Assembly (NCBI GenBank): GCA_041649415.1
Contig: JBAZND010000003.1
Coordinates: forward strand, 1 to 62,458
Source: JALOAR01 sp041649415
Lineage (GTDB): Bacteria; Patescibacteriota; Minisyncoccia; UBA6257; Colwellbacteraceae
Reading direction: 5' to 3'
DNA length: 62,458 bases
The position numbers and the translations under genes are program-made. This document shows, piece by piece, positions 50,787 through 59,065 of the stretch. Position 1 is the first letter of the stretch, and each line of letters starts with the position of its first letter. The notes beneath the pieces are model-generated. The model was given only the letters and a program-made list of their open reading frames with translations, made no database searches and was not told the origin of the DNA.

Positions 50787-51001
50787 ACCTTGTATCTGTC
50801 AAAGTTTTTCCAAACGCTTCTAAAAAATCCGTCGTAAAAAAGACAGATGGCGTTATTGAAATTCGTTTAACCGCTTCTCCCGAAAAAGGAAAAGCAAATA
50901 AGATGACTGCGGAAATACTCGCTAATTTTTTCGGCGTTCCCGTCTCGCAAATTAAACTCGTCAAAGGAGCGCGCAACCGCAATAAGTTATTTTCGGTATG
51001 A
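50783..51001 (+). CDS. DUF167 (YggU) family protein
   Basis: This 72-residue protein matches DUF167: VSVKVFPNASKKSVV, then GVIEIRLTASPEKGKANKMTAEILANFFGVP and IKLVKGARNRNK. Its function is unknown. Overlaps on both sides (ATGA before, ATGATG after) link it to the phosphoesterase and truB. Confidence 0.92.
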   Translation: MNLVSVKVFPNASKKSVVKKTDGVIEIRLTASPEKGKANKMTAEILANFFGVPVSQIKLVKGARNRNKLFSV

Positions 51002-51639
51002 TGACCGAAGGAATTTACGTTTTTTGGAAACCGAAGGGCGTTTCCTCAAATGGTTTTTTGAATCGCATAAGAAAGGAAACTGGCATCAAAAAAATTGGGC
51101 ACGCCGGAACCTTAGATCCGCTTGCGGAAGGAATTATCGTCGTGGGTATTGGGAAAGGAACGAAATTACTCACTAAAGAGTCGGGAGCAGAAAAGGAATA
51201 TATTGCGGAAGTTTGCCTTGGTTCTACAAGCGAGACTGACGACGAAGAAGGCTCCAAGACAGAGGTGTTCGTCGTTAAAATCCCAAAACGCGGCGACGTC
51301 TCACGCGCACTGCGCTCCTTCAAGAAAGAAACAAAACAAATTCCCCCCGTCTACAGCGCGATAAAAATAAAAGGAAAAGAAGCGTATAAACTTGCTCGAA
51401 AAGGCAAAAAACCGGAGATGAAACCGCGCCATGCCGAAATAAGGAAAACAAAACTCTTGTCCTACAAATGGCCGTTTGTCTCTTTTAAAATTATTACCGG
51501 ACCCGGAGTTTATATCCGCTCTGTTGCTCGCGACTTGGGCGAGAAACTCGGCGTTGGCGGATATCTCTCTTCTCTTAAGCGGACAAGAGTCGGTCGCTAT
51601 ACAAAAAGTGACGCTCTAACTCTGAAAAGTTATAATTAA
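50998..51639 (+). CDS. truB: tRNA pseudouridine-55 synthase
   Basis: The protein has 213 residues. It has the catalytic Asp40 in KIGHAGTLDPLAEG, the N-terminal WKPKGVSSNGFLNRIRK, PPVYSAIKIKGKEAYKLARKG, and VYIRSVARDLGEKLGVGGYLSSLKRTRVG. It makes Psi55 in the tRNA T loop. It is shorter than E. coli TruB, lacking the C-terminal PUA domain. Confidence 0.95.
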   Translation: MMTEGIYVFWKPKGVSSNGFLNRIRKETGIKKIGHAGTLDPLAEGIIVVGIGKGTKLLTKESGAEKEYIAEVCLGSTSETDDEEGSKTEVFVVKIPKRGDVSRALRSFKKETKQIPPVYSAIKIKGKEAYKLARKGKKPEMKPRHAEIRKTKLLSYKWPFVSFKIITGPGVYIRSVARDLGEKLGVGGYLSSLKRTRVGRYTKSDALTLKSYN

Positions 51640-51642
51640 TCC

Positions 51643-51882
51643 ATGAACTACTTTGGACTTGTCGGTCCCAATTATGTGGGAACCACGCTTGAGATTATCT
51701 TATTTTCGGTTTTTTCCATTTGGTCGCTTGTCTGGAAAGGAATCGCTCTTTGGAAAGCGGCTAAAGCTGGAAGCAAACCCTGGTTTATAGCCCTTCTTAT
51801 AATAAATACGGTCGGCATTCTTGAAATACTTTATATTTTCGTTTTTAGCAAAGTAAGAAAAATAAAGCGCGCGGATGCTTAA
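51643..51882 (+). CDS. DUF5652-like small membrane protein
   Basis: This 79-residue protein has two membrane helices (about 18-37 and 46-68) joined by WKAAKAGSKPWF and a basic C-terminus (KVRKIKRAD), the pattern I know as DUF5652. It is common in Parcubacteria. It overlaps gpsA by 8 nt. Confidence 0.75.
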   Translation: MNYFGLVGPNYVGTTLEIILFSVFSIWSLVWKGIALWKAAKAGSKPWFIALLIINTVGILEILYIFVFSKVRKIKRADA

Positions 51883-52756
51883 AAAAATTTCCATTGTTGG
51901 CGGCGGAGAGATTGGGAAAGCAATCTCTTTTATCGCCTCCGGCGCGAATATCGTAAGTTCGGTGTGGGATAAAGATCCGGCTAAGTCTTCTTCCTCGTCT
52001 CCCGAAGAATGTTTTAAAGAGACGGAGGTTGTGTTTTTTTGCGTTCCCAGTTCTGCTCTCCGAACGGCCCTTACGGAACTCTCGCCCGTTCTTCCTTCAA
52101 ACATTCCGCTCATTTTCGTTTCCAAGGGACTTGAAGCGGAATCTCGTCTTTCGGCACCGGAACTCGCCGCCGAATTTGTGGAAAAAGAAAGGATTGTTTT
52201 TATGGGCGGCCCGATGATAGCCGAAGAAATTATGGAGGGAAAAGGCGGTCGCGCTGTTTTGGGCGGACCTAGGGAAACCGCTATTCTTGCAGGCCAGGTG
52301 TTTACAGGTAAGAACGTCTCCGCCGAGACGGCTGATGACGCCTTCTCCGTTGCCATTTTGGGCGTTTTAAAAAACGTATATGCGATGGCATTTGGCGCGG
52401 CCGAAGGAGCAAAAATAGGAGATAACGTGAAATCGTATTTATTTACAAAGTCCGTTTCGGAAATGAATGATATTGCTCGCGCTCTCGGCGGAAAGGTGAG
52501 CGTTTTAAATACAGCCGGTATTGGTGATTTTTTGGCAACAAGCATAAATCCGGGCTCAAACAACCGAGAAGCAGGCTTTGGTTTTGCAACGGGGAAAAAT
52601 CCTGAAAAGCCGAGTGAAGGAATGGCTTCCGTTTTTGCCCTTGCCTCAAAGTTTAGAGAAAAATCCGATAGTCAAATGGGAATTATGTCTTTTGTTCTTT
52701 CTATGGTGGAGAACAAATCGGTAAGTGAAGAAGACTGGAACAAAATTCTAAAATAA
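51875..52756 (+). CDS. gpsA: NAD(P)-dependent glycerol-3-phosphate dehydrogenase
   Basis: The protein has 293 residues: Rossmann start ISIVGGGEIGKAIS, FVSKGLEAESRLSAP, MGGPMIAEEI, catalytic-region KNVYAMAFGAAEGAKIGDN and the substrate motif GIGDFLATS...NNREAGFGFATG. It makes glycerol 3-phosphate for lipids. It is slightly shorter than usual. A terminator follows. Confidence 0.9.
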   Translation: MLKKISIVGGGEIGKAISFIASGANIVSSVWDKDPAKSSSSSPEECFKETEVVFFCVPSSALRTALTELSPVLPSNIPLIFVSKGLEAESRLSAPELAAEFVEKERIVFMGGPMIAEEIMEGKGGRAVLGGPRETAILAGQVFTGKNVSAETADDAFSVAILGVLKNVYAMAFGAAEGAKIGDNVKSYLFTKSVSEMNDIARALGGKVSVLNTAGIGDFLATSINPGSNNREAGFGFATGKNPEKPSEGMASVFALASKFREKSDSQMGIMSFVLSMVENKSVSEEDWNKILK

Positions 52757-52767
52757 AGATTCAGAAG

Positions 52768-52794
52768 AACGGAGTCACCAAGACGCCGTTTTTT
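52768..52794 (+). terminator. Terminator after gpsA
   Basis: AACGGAGTC-ACCAA-GACGCCGTT with one mismatch, then a T run. It ends the truB-gpsA block. Confidence 0.8.
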
Positions 52795-52874
52795 AATATT
52801 TTTACCAAATTTGACGAATTCTTCCACGATATTTCCTTTCTGTCCCAATGAGGCTTAAAATTAAGCAAAAGCGC

Positions 52875-54173
52875 ATGGAGAAGCTGGTCATAAGAGGGGG
52901 TAAAAAACTCTCCGGCTCCGTAACGGTCAAGGGGACCAAAAATGCCATCGGTAAAATGCTCATGGCGAGTTTGCTCACGAAAGATGAGGTAATACTCAAA
53001 AATGCTCCGAGAAATCAAGAAACGGAGATAGCCATGGAAATCTGCCGAAACATCGGCTCGGAAGTGAAGATGGAGGAAAACACGGTAACCGTCCGAACCT
53101 CAAAGATCAAAAACTCTCGCGTTACGGAACTTTCCCGCCGAAATAGAATTCCCATTTTGGCGCTTGGACCGCTTCTTGCGCGCGCCGGAGAAGGGGAAGT
53201 TCCCATGGTCGGCGGCGATAAAATCGGTCCCCGTCCGGTTAATTTTCACACGGCGTCTCTTGAAAAACTCGGCGCCGAAGTAGAAATAAAGGAGTCCACT
53301 ATTCTCGCCCGAGCGGCAAGATTGAGAGGAGCCACGATTATTCTTCCTTATCCTTCGGTGGGAGCGACCGAAAATACCATTCTCGCTTCTGTCTTGGCAG
53401 AAGGAAACACGGTTATCAAAAACGCCGCTACGGAGCCGGAAATTATAGACATGATAAAACTCCTCCAAAAAATGGGAGCGATCATAGAGCTTGGAGCGAA
53501 TAGGGAAATATACATTGAAGGAGTCAAATCCCTTCACGGAGCGGAACACACGCTTTTGCCGGATAGAATTGAAGCGGCGTCTTTTGCCGTTATGGCGATT
53601 GCGACAGATGGAAATATTCTCGTCGAAAAAGCGAATCAGGAACACCTGATTACTTTCTTGAACACGATTCGCCGTATGGGGGGAGAATATACGGTTGAAG
53701 AAAACGGCATCAGATTTTTTCGCGGCAGTCGGCTCAAATCGGTTCAAATAGAAACCGATACCCATCCGGGGTTTGCGACCGACTGGCAACAGCCGCTCGC
53801 GGTGCTTTTAACTCAAGCGAAAGGCAGATCAATTATTCACGAAACGGTATATGAAGACAGATTTGGTTATACGGAAGACCTTCGCCTAATGGGCGCCAAA
53901 ATAAAAGTTGTCACAAAATGTCTCGGGAATCTTCCTTGCCGTTTTCAAGGAGAAACTTACTACCACAGTGCGATTTTCAACGGTCCCACGCCATTAAAAG
54001 GCGCAAATGTTGAAATGAGAGATATTCGCGCCGGAATGGCGCACATAATCGCCGCGCTGGTGGCAAACGGCACTTCCGAAATAACGGGGGTAGAGCACAT
54101 TGACCGCGGGTACGAAAACATAGATGAAAGAATCAGAAATCTAGGCGCGGACATCCAAAGAGTGGAATTTTGA
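52875..54173 (+). CDS. murA: UDP-GlcNAc enolpyruvyl transferase MurA, Asp115 type
   Basis: This 432-residue enzyme has the EPT fold: KLVIRGGKKLSGSVTVKGTKNA with the catalytic Lys of the TKNA motif, then the loop GGDKIGPRPVNFHT. The loop residue that is Cys115 in most MurA is Asp115 here, counted from this ATG. Cys115Asp enzymes resist fosfomycin. The end has GGxxxGI-like RDIRAGMAHI and GVEHIDRGYENI. It makes the first committed step of peptidoglycan. The ATG at 52875 is chosen; a TAAAAT box lies 13 nt upstream. Confidence 0.95.
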   Translation: MEKLVIRGGKKLSGSVTVKGTKNAIGKMLMASLLTKDEVILKNAPRNQETEIAMEICRNIGSEVKMEENTVTVRTSKIKNSRVTELSRRNRIPILALGPLLARAGEGEVPMVGGDKIGPRPVNFHTASLEKLGAEVEIKESTILARAARLRGATIILPYPSVGATENTILASVLAEGNTVIKNAATEPEIIDMIKLLQKMGAIIELGANREIYIEGVKSLHGAEHTLLPDRIEAASFAVMAIATDGNILVEKANQEHLITFLNTIRRMGGEYTVEENGIRFFRGSRLKSVQIETDTHPGFATDWQQPLAVLLTQAKGRSIIHETVYEDRFGYTEDLRLMGAKIKVVTKCLGNLPCRFQGETYYHSAIFNGPTPLKGANVEMRDIRAGMAHIIAALVANGTSEITGVEHIDRGYENIDERIRNLGADIQRVEF

Positions 54174-54190
54174 TTTCTCGCTTTTTGTTT

Positions 54191-54196
54191 TAGAAT
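54191..54196 (+). promoter_or_regulatory. -10 box giving a leaderless rmuC mRNA
   Basis: TAGAAT, 6 nt before the ATG at 54203. No Shine-Dalgarno. Confidence 0.55.
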
Positions 54197-54202
54197 TAAG
54201 CG

Positions 54203-55237
54203 ATGGAGATTGTTTTGGCCGTAATTTTAGGCGTTATTGCCGGCGCGGTAATTTTCTTTGCCGTTTTTAAATTTACCAGCCGTAAAGAGACTCCAAAAAA
54301 CGATTCTTTCCTCCTTCTTCAAAACCAAATGGCGGAACTTTCCCGCACGCTTGACGTGAAACTCGGCGAAGTCCCGAAAATAATGAGGGAACAATTCGGA
54401 GAAAGCGCGAAAATAATCAGAGAAATTACGGGCGAACTCACAAAAGTAAGCGAAGGTCAAAAACAGGTGGTAAATCTAGCGGACCAGCTTAGAGGCATTG
54501 AAGACATCTTAAAAAATCCAAAACAACGCGGGGTGCTCGGCGAATATTTTTTGGAGGAAACTTTAAAAAACGTTCTCCCGCCGAATTCCTATGAGATGCA
54601 ATATAAATTTTCGGATGGCGAAATAGTCGACGCGGTGGTTTTTGTAAAAGATAAAATCATTCCCATTGATTCCAAATTCAGTTTGGAAAATTATGAAAGA
54701 CTCCTGAACGAGAAAGACGAAGGCCTTAAAACCGAACTTGAACGCCAATTTAAAGCGGACCTCAAAAACCGCATTGACGAAACTTCAAAATACGTTCGCC
54801 CAGAAGAGAATACGATGGATTTCGCCTTTATGTTTATTCCATCGGAGGCGATTTATTACGACCTTCTTGTGAACAAAGTCGGAGCGGTCAAAGTGGCGAC
54901 AAGGGACCTAATTGAATACGCTTTTAAAGAAAAGAAAGTAATTATCGTTTCACCGACTTCCTTCCTCGCTTATCTTCAAACCGTCCTTCAAGGTCTTCGC
55001 GCTCTTCAAATTGAAGAATCAGCCAAAGAGATTCGCCGCCGCGTGGAAGAACTCGGTAAACATTTGGCAAGTTACGAAGAGTATATGAAAAAACTCGGAG
55101 GACATTTAGGCACGTCCGTCAGTATGTATAATCAGGCATACAAAGAACTTGGCAAAGTGGATAAAGACGTGCTTCATATTACGGGAAAAGCCGCGGGAAT
55201 GGAACCCGCAAGTTTGGAAAAACCCGATTTGGAATGA
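54203..55237 (+). CDS. rmuC: DNA recombination protein RmuC
   Basis: This 344-residue protein has an N-terminal TM (3-22), a coiled coil (35-95) and the RmuC nuclease-like domain: RGVLGEYFLEETLKNVLP, VDAVVFVKDKIIPIDSKFSLENYERLL, MDFAFMFIPSEAIYYDLL and VIIVSPTSFLAYLQTVLQGLRAL. The family limits sequence inversion, with a restriction-like fold. The stop overlaps the GGDEF gene (ATGA). Confidence 0.93.
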   Translation: MEIVLAVILGVIAGAVIFFAVFKFTSRKETPKNDSFLLLQNQMAELSRTLDVKLGEVPKIMREQFGESAKIIREITGELTKVSEGQKQVVNLADQLRGIEDILKNPKQRGVLGEYFLEETLKNVLPPNSYEMQYKFSDGEIVDAVVFVKDKIIPIDSKFSLENYERLLNEKDEGLKTELERQFKADLKNRIDETSKYVRPEENTMDFAFMFIPSEAIYYDLLVNKVGAVKVATRDLIEYAFKEKKVIIVSPTSFLAYLQTVLQGLRALQIEESAKEIRRRVEELGKHLASYEEYMKKLGGHLGTSVSMYNQAYKELGKVDKDVLHITGKAAGMEPASLEKPDLE

Positions 55238-55836
55238 TTAAAAAAATAAAAACGTCGCTTTATTCCCGCGTCCGCAGTTTCATTAAAGCGGCGCTTTTCA
55301 TTCTAAGAAGCGGAACGGACGTTGTTCTTCGCGATGAGGGAACGGGGCTTTATACCCGGAACGTCTTCAAAGAAATGACCTTGAAGACTCTTGAATCGGC
55401 AAAGAGAAACGGACTTTCCACGAGCCTTATTCTTGCCGATATGGACGGACTTAAAAAAATAAACGACACGAAAGGACATATTGAAGGGGATAAAATGTTA
55501 CGTCTTGCGGCGGAAATTTTTGAAAACTCCATGCGGGATTCGGATATTATCGGCCGATATGGCGGTGACGAATTTATTGCTCTGCTTCCCGGAACCAATT
55601 CCGCTGGAGCGCAAGTTGTCGTAGAAAAACTCAAAAAAGAGCTTGCCAAGAAATCATTAAGCTGGAGCTTTGGCGCCGCGGAAGCAAAGCTTCCCGAAAA
55701 AACGGCCTTCTTCGGTTTCTCTCGCGAAAAACTTGAAAAAACGTGGAGAAAATTCTTAGAAGACCTCATTAAAAAGGCCGATGAAGGCGTCTACGTGGAA
55801 AAAAATAAAAAACCGAAATCATTAAGAAGAGCCTAA
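55234..55836 (+). CDS. GGDEF-domain protein (putative diguanylate cyclase)
   Basis: The protein has 200 residues: a short basic N-terminal segment, then a GGDEF domain with DEGTGLYTRNVF, LADMDGLKKINDTKGHIEGD, and the intact signature Y-G110-G111-D112-E113-F114. It has no sensor domain. An intact GGDEF suggests cyclic-di-GMP synthesis; no PilZ or EAL partner is visible in the window. It overlaps rmuC (ATGA) and ends next to the nucleotidyltransferase. Confidence 0.88.
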   Translation: MIKKIKTSLYSRVRSFIKAALFILRSGTDVVLRDEGTGLYTRNVFKEMTLKTLESAKRNGLSTSLILADMDGLKKINDTKGHIEGDKMLRLAAEIFENSMRDSDIIGRYGGDEFIALLPGTNSAGAQVVVEKLKKELAKKSLSWSFGAAEAKLPEKTAFFGFSREKLEKTWRKFLEDLIKKADEGVYVEKNKKPKSLRRA

Positions 55837-56466
55837 ATGCTCGGAACCGCGAAGGAAAAAATAATTAGAAAAAGGATAGCGCTTCTGGAGCGAATTCCTT
55901 TTGTTCGTCTCGCCGTTATTTCCGGTTCATGCGTTACCGGGAACGCAACCGACGATTCCGACATAGATGTAATTATCGGCGCGAAAGATAACCGAATCTA
56001 TCTTTGTCGCGCTCTCACTCTTCTGACTTGCGATTTGTTAAACGTGAGAAACAGACCTCCTCGTCCTGAACGAGACAAGCTTTGCCTAAGTCATTTTATG
56101 AGTATGTCCGATTTACGGATGAACAACCCCGAAAATTCCTACGAAGCCGATTCATATCCTTTCCTTTTTCCCGTCTATGGCAAATCATCCGATTGCGCCG
56201 CTTTTTTCAGAATGAACGCGCATATCATTAAAGAGGTTCCGGATTACGAACAATATTCGCTCTACATTGGAGGCAAAAAACACTGGCTTGCCCGCCTTGC
56301 GGAAAAAACCCTTTCCGGCAAACTGGGAGATATGCTTGAAAAATGGACGCAAAAAAAGCAGATTAGAAGGATTCAAGAACGCGCCAAGGCTTTAATGGGA
56401 AAAGGGCGGAAAATGCGCGTTATAACTCGCCCCAATCGCGTTGAGACCTACTATGAGATTTATTGA
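55837..56466 (+). CDS. Nucleotidyltransferase-domain protein
   Basis: The protein has 209 residues. The Pol-beta-type motif is GSCVTGNATDDSDIDV: Gly30-Ser31 and the metal-binding Asp42 and Asp44. The rest is helical and not a recognised family. It could transfer nucleotides to a protein, RNA or small molecule. It follows the GGDEF gene directly, and its stop lies inside the operator of groES. Confidence 0.75.
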   Translation: MLGTAKEKIIRKRIALLERIPFVRLAVISGSCVTGNATDDSDIDVIIGAKDNRIYLCRALTLLTCDLLNVRNRPPRPERDKLCLSHFMSMSDLRMNNPENSYEADSYPFLFPVYGKSSDCAAFFRMNAHIIKEVPDYEQYSLYIGGKKHWLARLAEKTLSGKLGDMLEKWTQKKQIRRIQERAKALMGKGRKMRVITRPNRVETYYEIY

Positions 56467-56479
56467 CAAACGGTCAATA
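56461..56479 (+). promoter_or_regulatory. Inverted repeat overlapping the groES -35
   Basis: TATTGAC-AAACG-GTCAATA is a perfect 7 bp inverted repeat with a 5 nt spacer. It contains the TTGACA (56463-56468). It does not look like CIRCE. It may be a repressor or activator site for the chaperonin operon. Confidence 0.6.
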
Positions 56480-56502
56480 AATTATTAAAAATAATACACG
56501 AA

Positions 56503-56796
56503 ATGAACATTAAACCTCTTTCAAATCATATACTTCTTGAGGCCTCGGAAGAGGAAAAAGTCACCAAGTCGGGGATAGTTATTCCCGATACCGCGGACAA
56601 GGAACGACCCACCAAAGGTAAAATTTTGGCTGTCGGTCCGGGGAAAAGAGACGACGACGGTGAACTTATTCCTGTTTCCGTTAAAGTCGGCGATACGGTG
56701 CTTTTCCGCAAATACGGTCCGGACGAGCTCGAAATGGACGGTAAAAAGTATCTCATCGGAAGCGAAGACGACGTTCTAGCCGTTATAGAAGAATAA
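56503..56796 (+). CDS. groS: Co-chaperonin GroES
   Basis: The protein has 97 residues: NIKPLSNHILLEASEEEKVTKSGIVIPDTADKERPTKG with the mobile loop (about 17-32), then KILAVGPGKRDDDGEL, VKVGDTVLFRKYG and DVLAVIEE. It caps GroEL. No Shine-Dalgarno precedes it; groEL follows after 17 nt. Confidence 0.97.
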   Translation: MNIKPLSNHILLEASEEEKVTKSGIVIPDTADKERPTKGKILAVGPGKRDDDGELIPVSVKVGDTVLFRKYGPDELEMDGKKYLIGSEDDVLAVIEE

Positions 56797-56813
56797 AATA
56801 AATTATCAAAAAT

Positions 56814-58445
56814 ATGTCTAAGCAAATTGTTTTTAACGAAGACGCCAGGAAAGCCCTTAAGAAAGGCATAGACAAACTCGCCGATGCGGTGAAGATTACG
56901 TTGGGTCCTCGCGGCCGAGCAGTTGTCATAGAAAAGAGTTATGGCGCTCCGCAGGTAACTTTTGACGGAGTTACGGTTGCGAAAGAAGTTGAGCTTGAAG
57001 ATAAATATGAAAATCTCGGCGCGGAGTTTTTGAAACAAGCCGCCGACAAAACGAACGATAACGTCGGGGATGGAACCACGACCGCTGTCGTAATTTCGCA
57101 CGCCTTAATAGAAGAAGGCGAAAAAGCGGTCAGGGAAAAAGGATTTAACGTCATTCAGCTCTCGGAGGCCTTAAAGGAACAGACCAAATTTGTCATTGAT
57201 AATCTTGAATCGCAAAAAGAAATTATTGATGACGTCAAAAAAGTTGAAGAAGTCGCCACTCTTTCCGCAAAAGATCCGGCTATCGGTTCTCTTATCGCCG
57301 AGGTGATGCAAAAAATCGGCAAGGAGGGCGTCGTAACGATTGAAGATTCAAACACTATCGGTAATTCCTATGAAATGGTGGAAGGAATGCAGTTTGACAG
57401 GGGATATATTTCCCAATATATGGTCACGAACCCCGATAAAATGGAAGCGGTGCTTGAAGAGCCCTACGTTCTCGTAACCGACCAAAAGGTTTCTTCCATT
57501 CAGGATTTGCTTCCCTTGCTTGAAAAGATAGTTGCAAGCGGCAAAAAAGAATTGGTGATTGTCGCCGAAGACGTTGAGGGAGAAGCCCTTACAACTCTCG
57601 TCGTCAACAAGCTTCGCGGAATATTTAACGTGTTAGCGGTAAAAGCTCCCGGTTTTGGCGACAGGCGGAAAGAAATGCTTATGGATATTGCGACTATCGT
57701 CGGAGCCGAACTGGTCTCGGAAGACTTGGGACGGAAAATACAAAACGCTGACGTAACGACTCTTGGTAAAGCCGCGAAAGTCATTTCTACGAAAGACAAT
57801 ACGACTATCGTCGGAGGCGCCGGAGCGAAAGACGAGATTGAAAAGCGCGTTGCCCAGATAAAGAATCAAATTGAAAAAGCCGATTCTGATTACGATAAGG
57901 ATAAATTGAAAGAAAGACTCGGCAAGCTATCGGGCGGAGTAGCCGTTATTAAAGTAGGCGCTCCCACCGAATCAGCGCAGAAAGAGCTGAAACAGCGCGT
58001 TGAAGATTCGGTTTCCGCAACTCGCGCCGCCATGGAGGAAGGAATCGTTCCCGGGGGAGGAATGGCCCTCTGGACGATTGCAAAACTTATCAAAAAAGAT
58101 TCGGACGACAAACCGGCTATTGCGGCGGCAAAAAGCATCCTCTCAAAGGCTCTGGAGGCTCCGCTTAGCGCTATCATTACAAACAGCGGTGAATCCGTCT
58201 CTGGAGTAATTTCTCGCCTGGAAAAGGAAACCGAGGGGAAAAAGTGGTTTGGTTTTAATGCCGTTACGAACGAAATCTCGGATCTTAAGGAGAAAGGCAT
58301 TGTAGACCCGCTTAAAGTCACAAAAACTGCCTTCACTAATGCCGTTTCGGTAGCCGCAAACTACCTTACAATCGGCGCCGCCATTACGGAAATTCCCAAA
58401 AAGGAAGATTCCGAACCGCACAATCATGGCGGAATAGACTATTAA
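56814..58445 (+). CDS. groL: Chaperonin GroEL
   Basis: This 543-residue chaperonin is colinear with GroEL: KQIVFNEDARKALKKGIDKLADAVKITLGPRGR, VGDGTTTAVVISHALIEEG, the apical domain (about 190-370) and a final KEDSEPHNHGGIDY. The usual GGM repeat tail is absent; the end is short and His/Gly-containing. A strong terminator follows. Confidence 0.98.
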   Translation: MSKQIVFNEDARKALKKGIDKLADAVKITLGPRGRAVVIEKSYGAPQVTFDGVTVAKEVELEDKYENLGAEFLKQAADKTNDNVGDGTTTAVVISHALIEEGEKAVREKGFNVIQLSEALKEQTKFVIDNLESQKEIIDDVKKVEEVATLSAKDPAIGSLIAEVMQKIGKEGVVTIEDSNTIGNSYEMVEGMQFDRGYISQYMVTNPDKMEAVLEEPYVLVTDQKVSSIQDLLPLLEKIVASGKKELVIVAEDVEGEALTTLVVNKLRGIFNVLAVKAPGFGDRRKEMLMDIATIVGAELVSEDLGRKIQNADVTTLGKAAKVISTKDNTTIVGGAGAKDEIEKRVAQIKNQIEKADSDYDKDKLKERLGKLSGGVAVIKVGAPTESAQKELKQRVEDSVSATRAAMEEGIVPGGGMALWTIAKLIKKDSDDKPAIAAAKSILSKALEAPLSAIITNSGESVSGVISRLEKETEGKKWFGFNAVTNEISDLKEKGIVDPLKVTKTAFTNAVSVAANYLTIGAAITEIPKKEDSEPHNHGGIDY

Positions 58446-58447
58446 AC

Positions 58448-58475
58448 AAAAAACCCGCCATTTGGCGGGTTTTTT
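58448..58475 (+). terminator. Terminator of the groESL operon
   Basis: AACCCGCC-ATTT-GGCGGGTT with A and T tracts on either side. Confidence 0.95.
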
Positions 58476-58485
58476 GTTCACAGTG

Positions 58486-58491
58486 TATAAT
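58486..58491 (+). promoter_or_regulatory. -10 box giving a leaderless lemA mRNA
   Basis: TATAAT, 7 nt before the ATG at 58499, right after the groESL terminator. Confidence 0.7.
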
Positions 58492-58498
58492 CAAATCA

Positions 58499-59056
58499 AT
58501 GACCATTACTTATCTGATTGTGTCTGTTATCGCCGTTTTGGCTCTATGGTTTGCGGCGACCTATAACCGCTTCATCATCCTCAAGAAAAGGGTAAAAGAA
58601 GCGTTTTCGGACATTGACGTCCAATTGAAACGTCGTTTTGACTTAATCCCGAATCTCGTCTCCACCGTAAAGGGATATATGTCTCACGAGAAATCGGTTT
58701 TGGAAGACGTTACGAAAGCCCGGACGGAAATTCAGAATGTTCACGGAAATCCTTTAGATCGCGCCGAAGCCGAAAACCATCTTTCCGCCACTCTCAAGAC
58801 CCTCTTTGCCGTAGCGGAGAATTACCCCGACCTTAAGGCGAATACGAATTTCTTGGATCTCCAGCGCGAACTTTCCGACACGGAAAATAAAATTCAAGCG
58901 TCTCGCAGATTTTATAACGGAAATGTTCGGGAGCTAAACATCAAGGTGCACACTTTTCCTTCGGTAGTCATCGCGAACATTTTTAAATTTAAAGAGGAAC
59001 CTTTTTTTGAGACCGAGAACGAAGAAGAACGCAAGAATGTTGAGGTAAAGTTCTAG
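58499..59056 (+). CDS. lemA: LemA family protein
   Basis: The protein has 185 residues: an N-terminal TM (4-22), then the LemA coiled-helix domain: YNRFIILKKRVKEAFSDIDVQLKRRFDLIPNLVSTVKGY, and FLDLQRELSDTENKIQASRRFYNGNVRELNIKVHTFPS. LemA proteins occur beside HtpX-type peptidases, as here, and function in membrane proteostasis. Confidence 0.96.
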   Translation: MTITYLIVSVIAVLALWFAATYNRFIILKKRVKEAFSDIDVQLKRRFDLIPNLVSTVKGYMSHEKSVLEDVTKARTEIQNVHGNPLDRAEAENHLSATLKTLFAVAENYPDLKANTNFLDLQRELSDTENKIQASRRFYNGNVRELNIKVHTFPSVVIANIFKFKEEPFFETENEEERKNVEVKF

Positions 59057-59065
59057 ATTTTGCCG

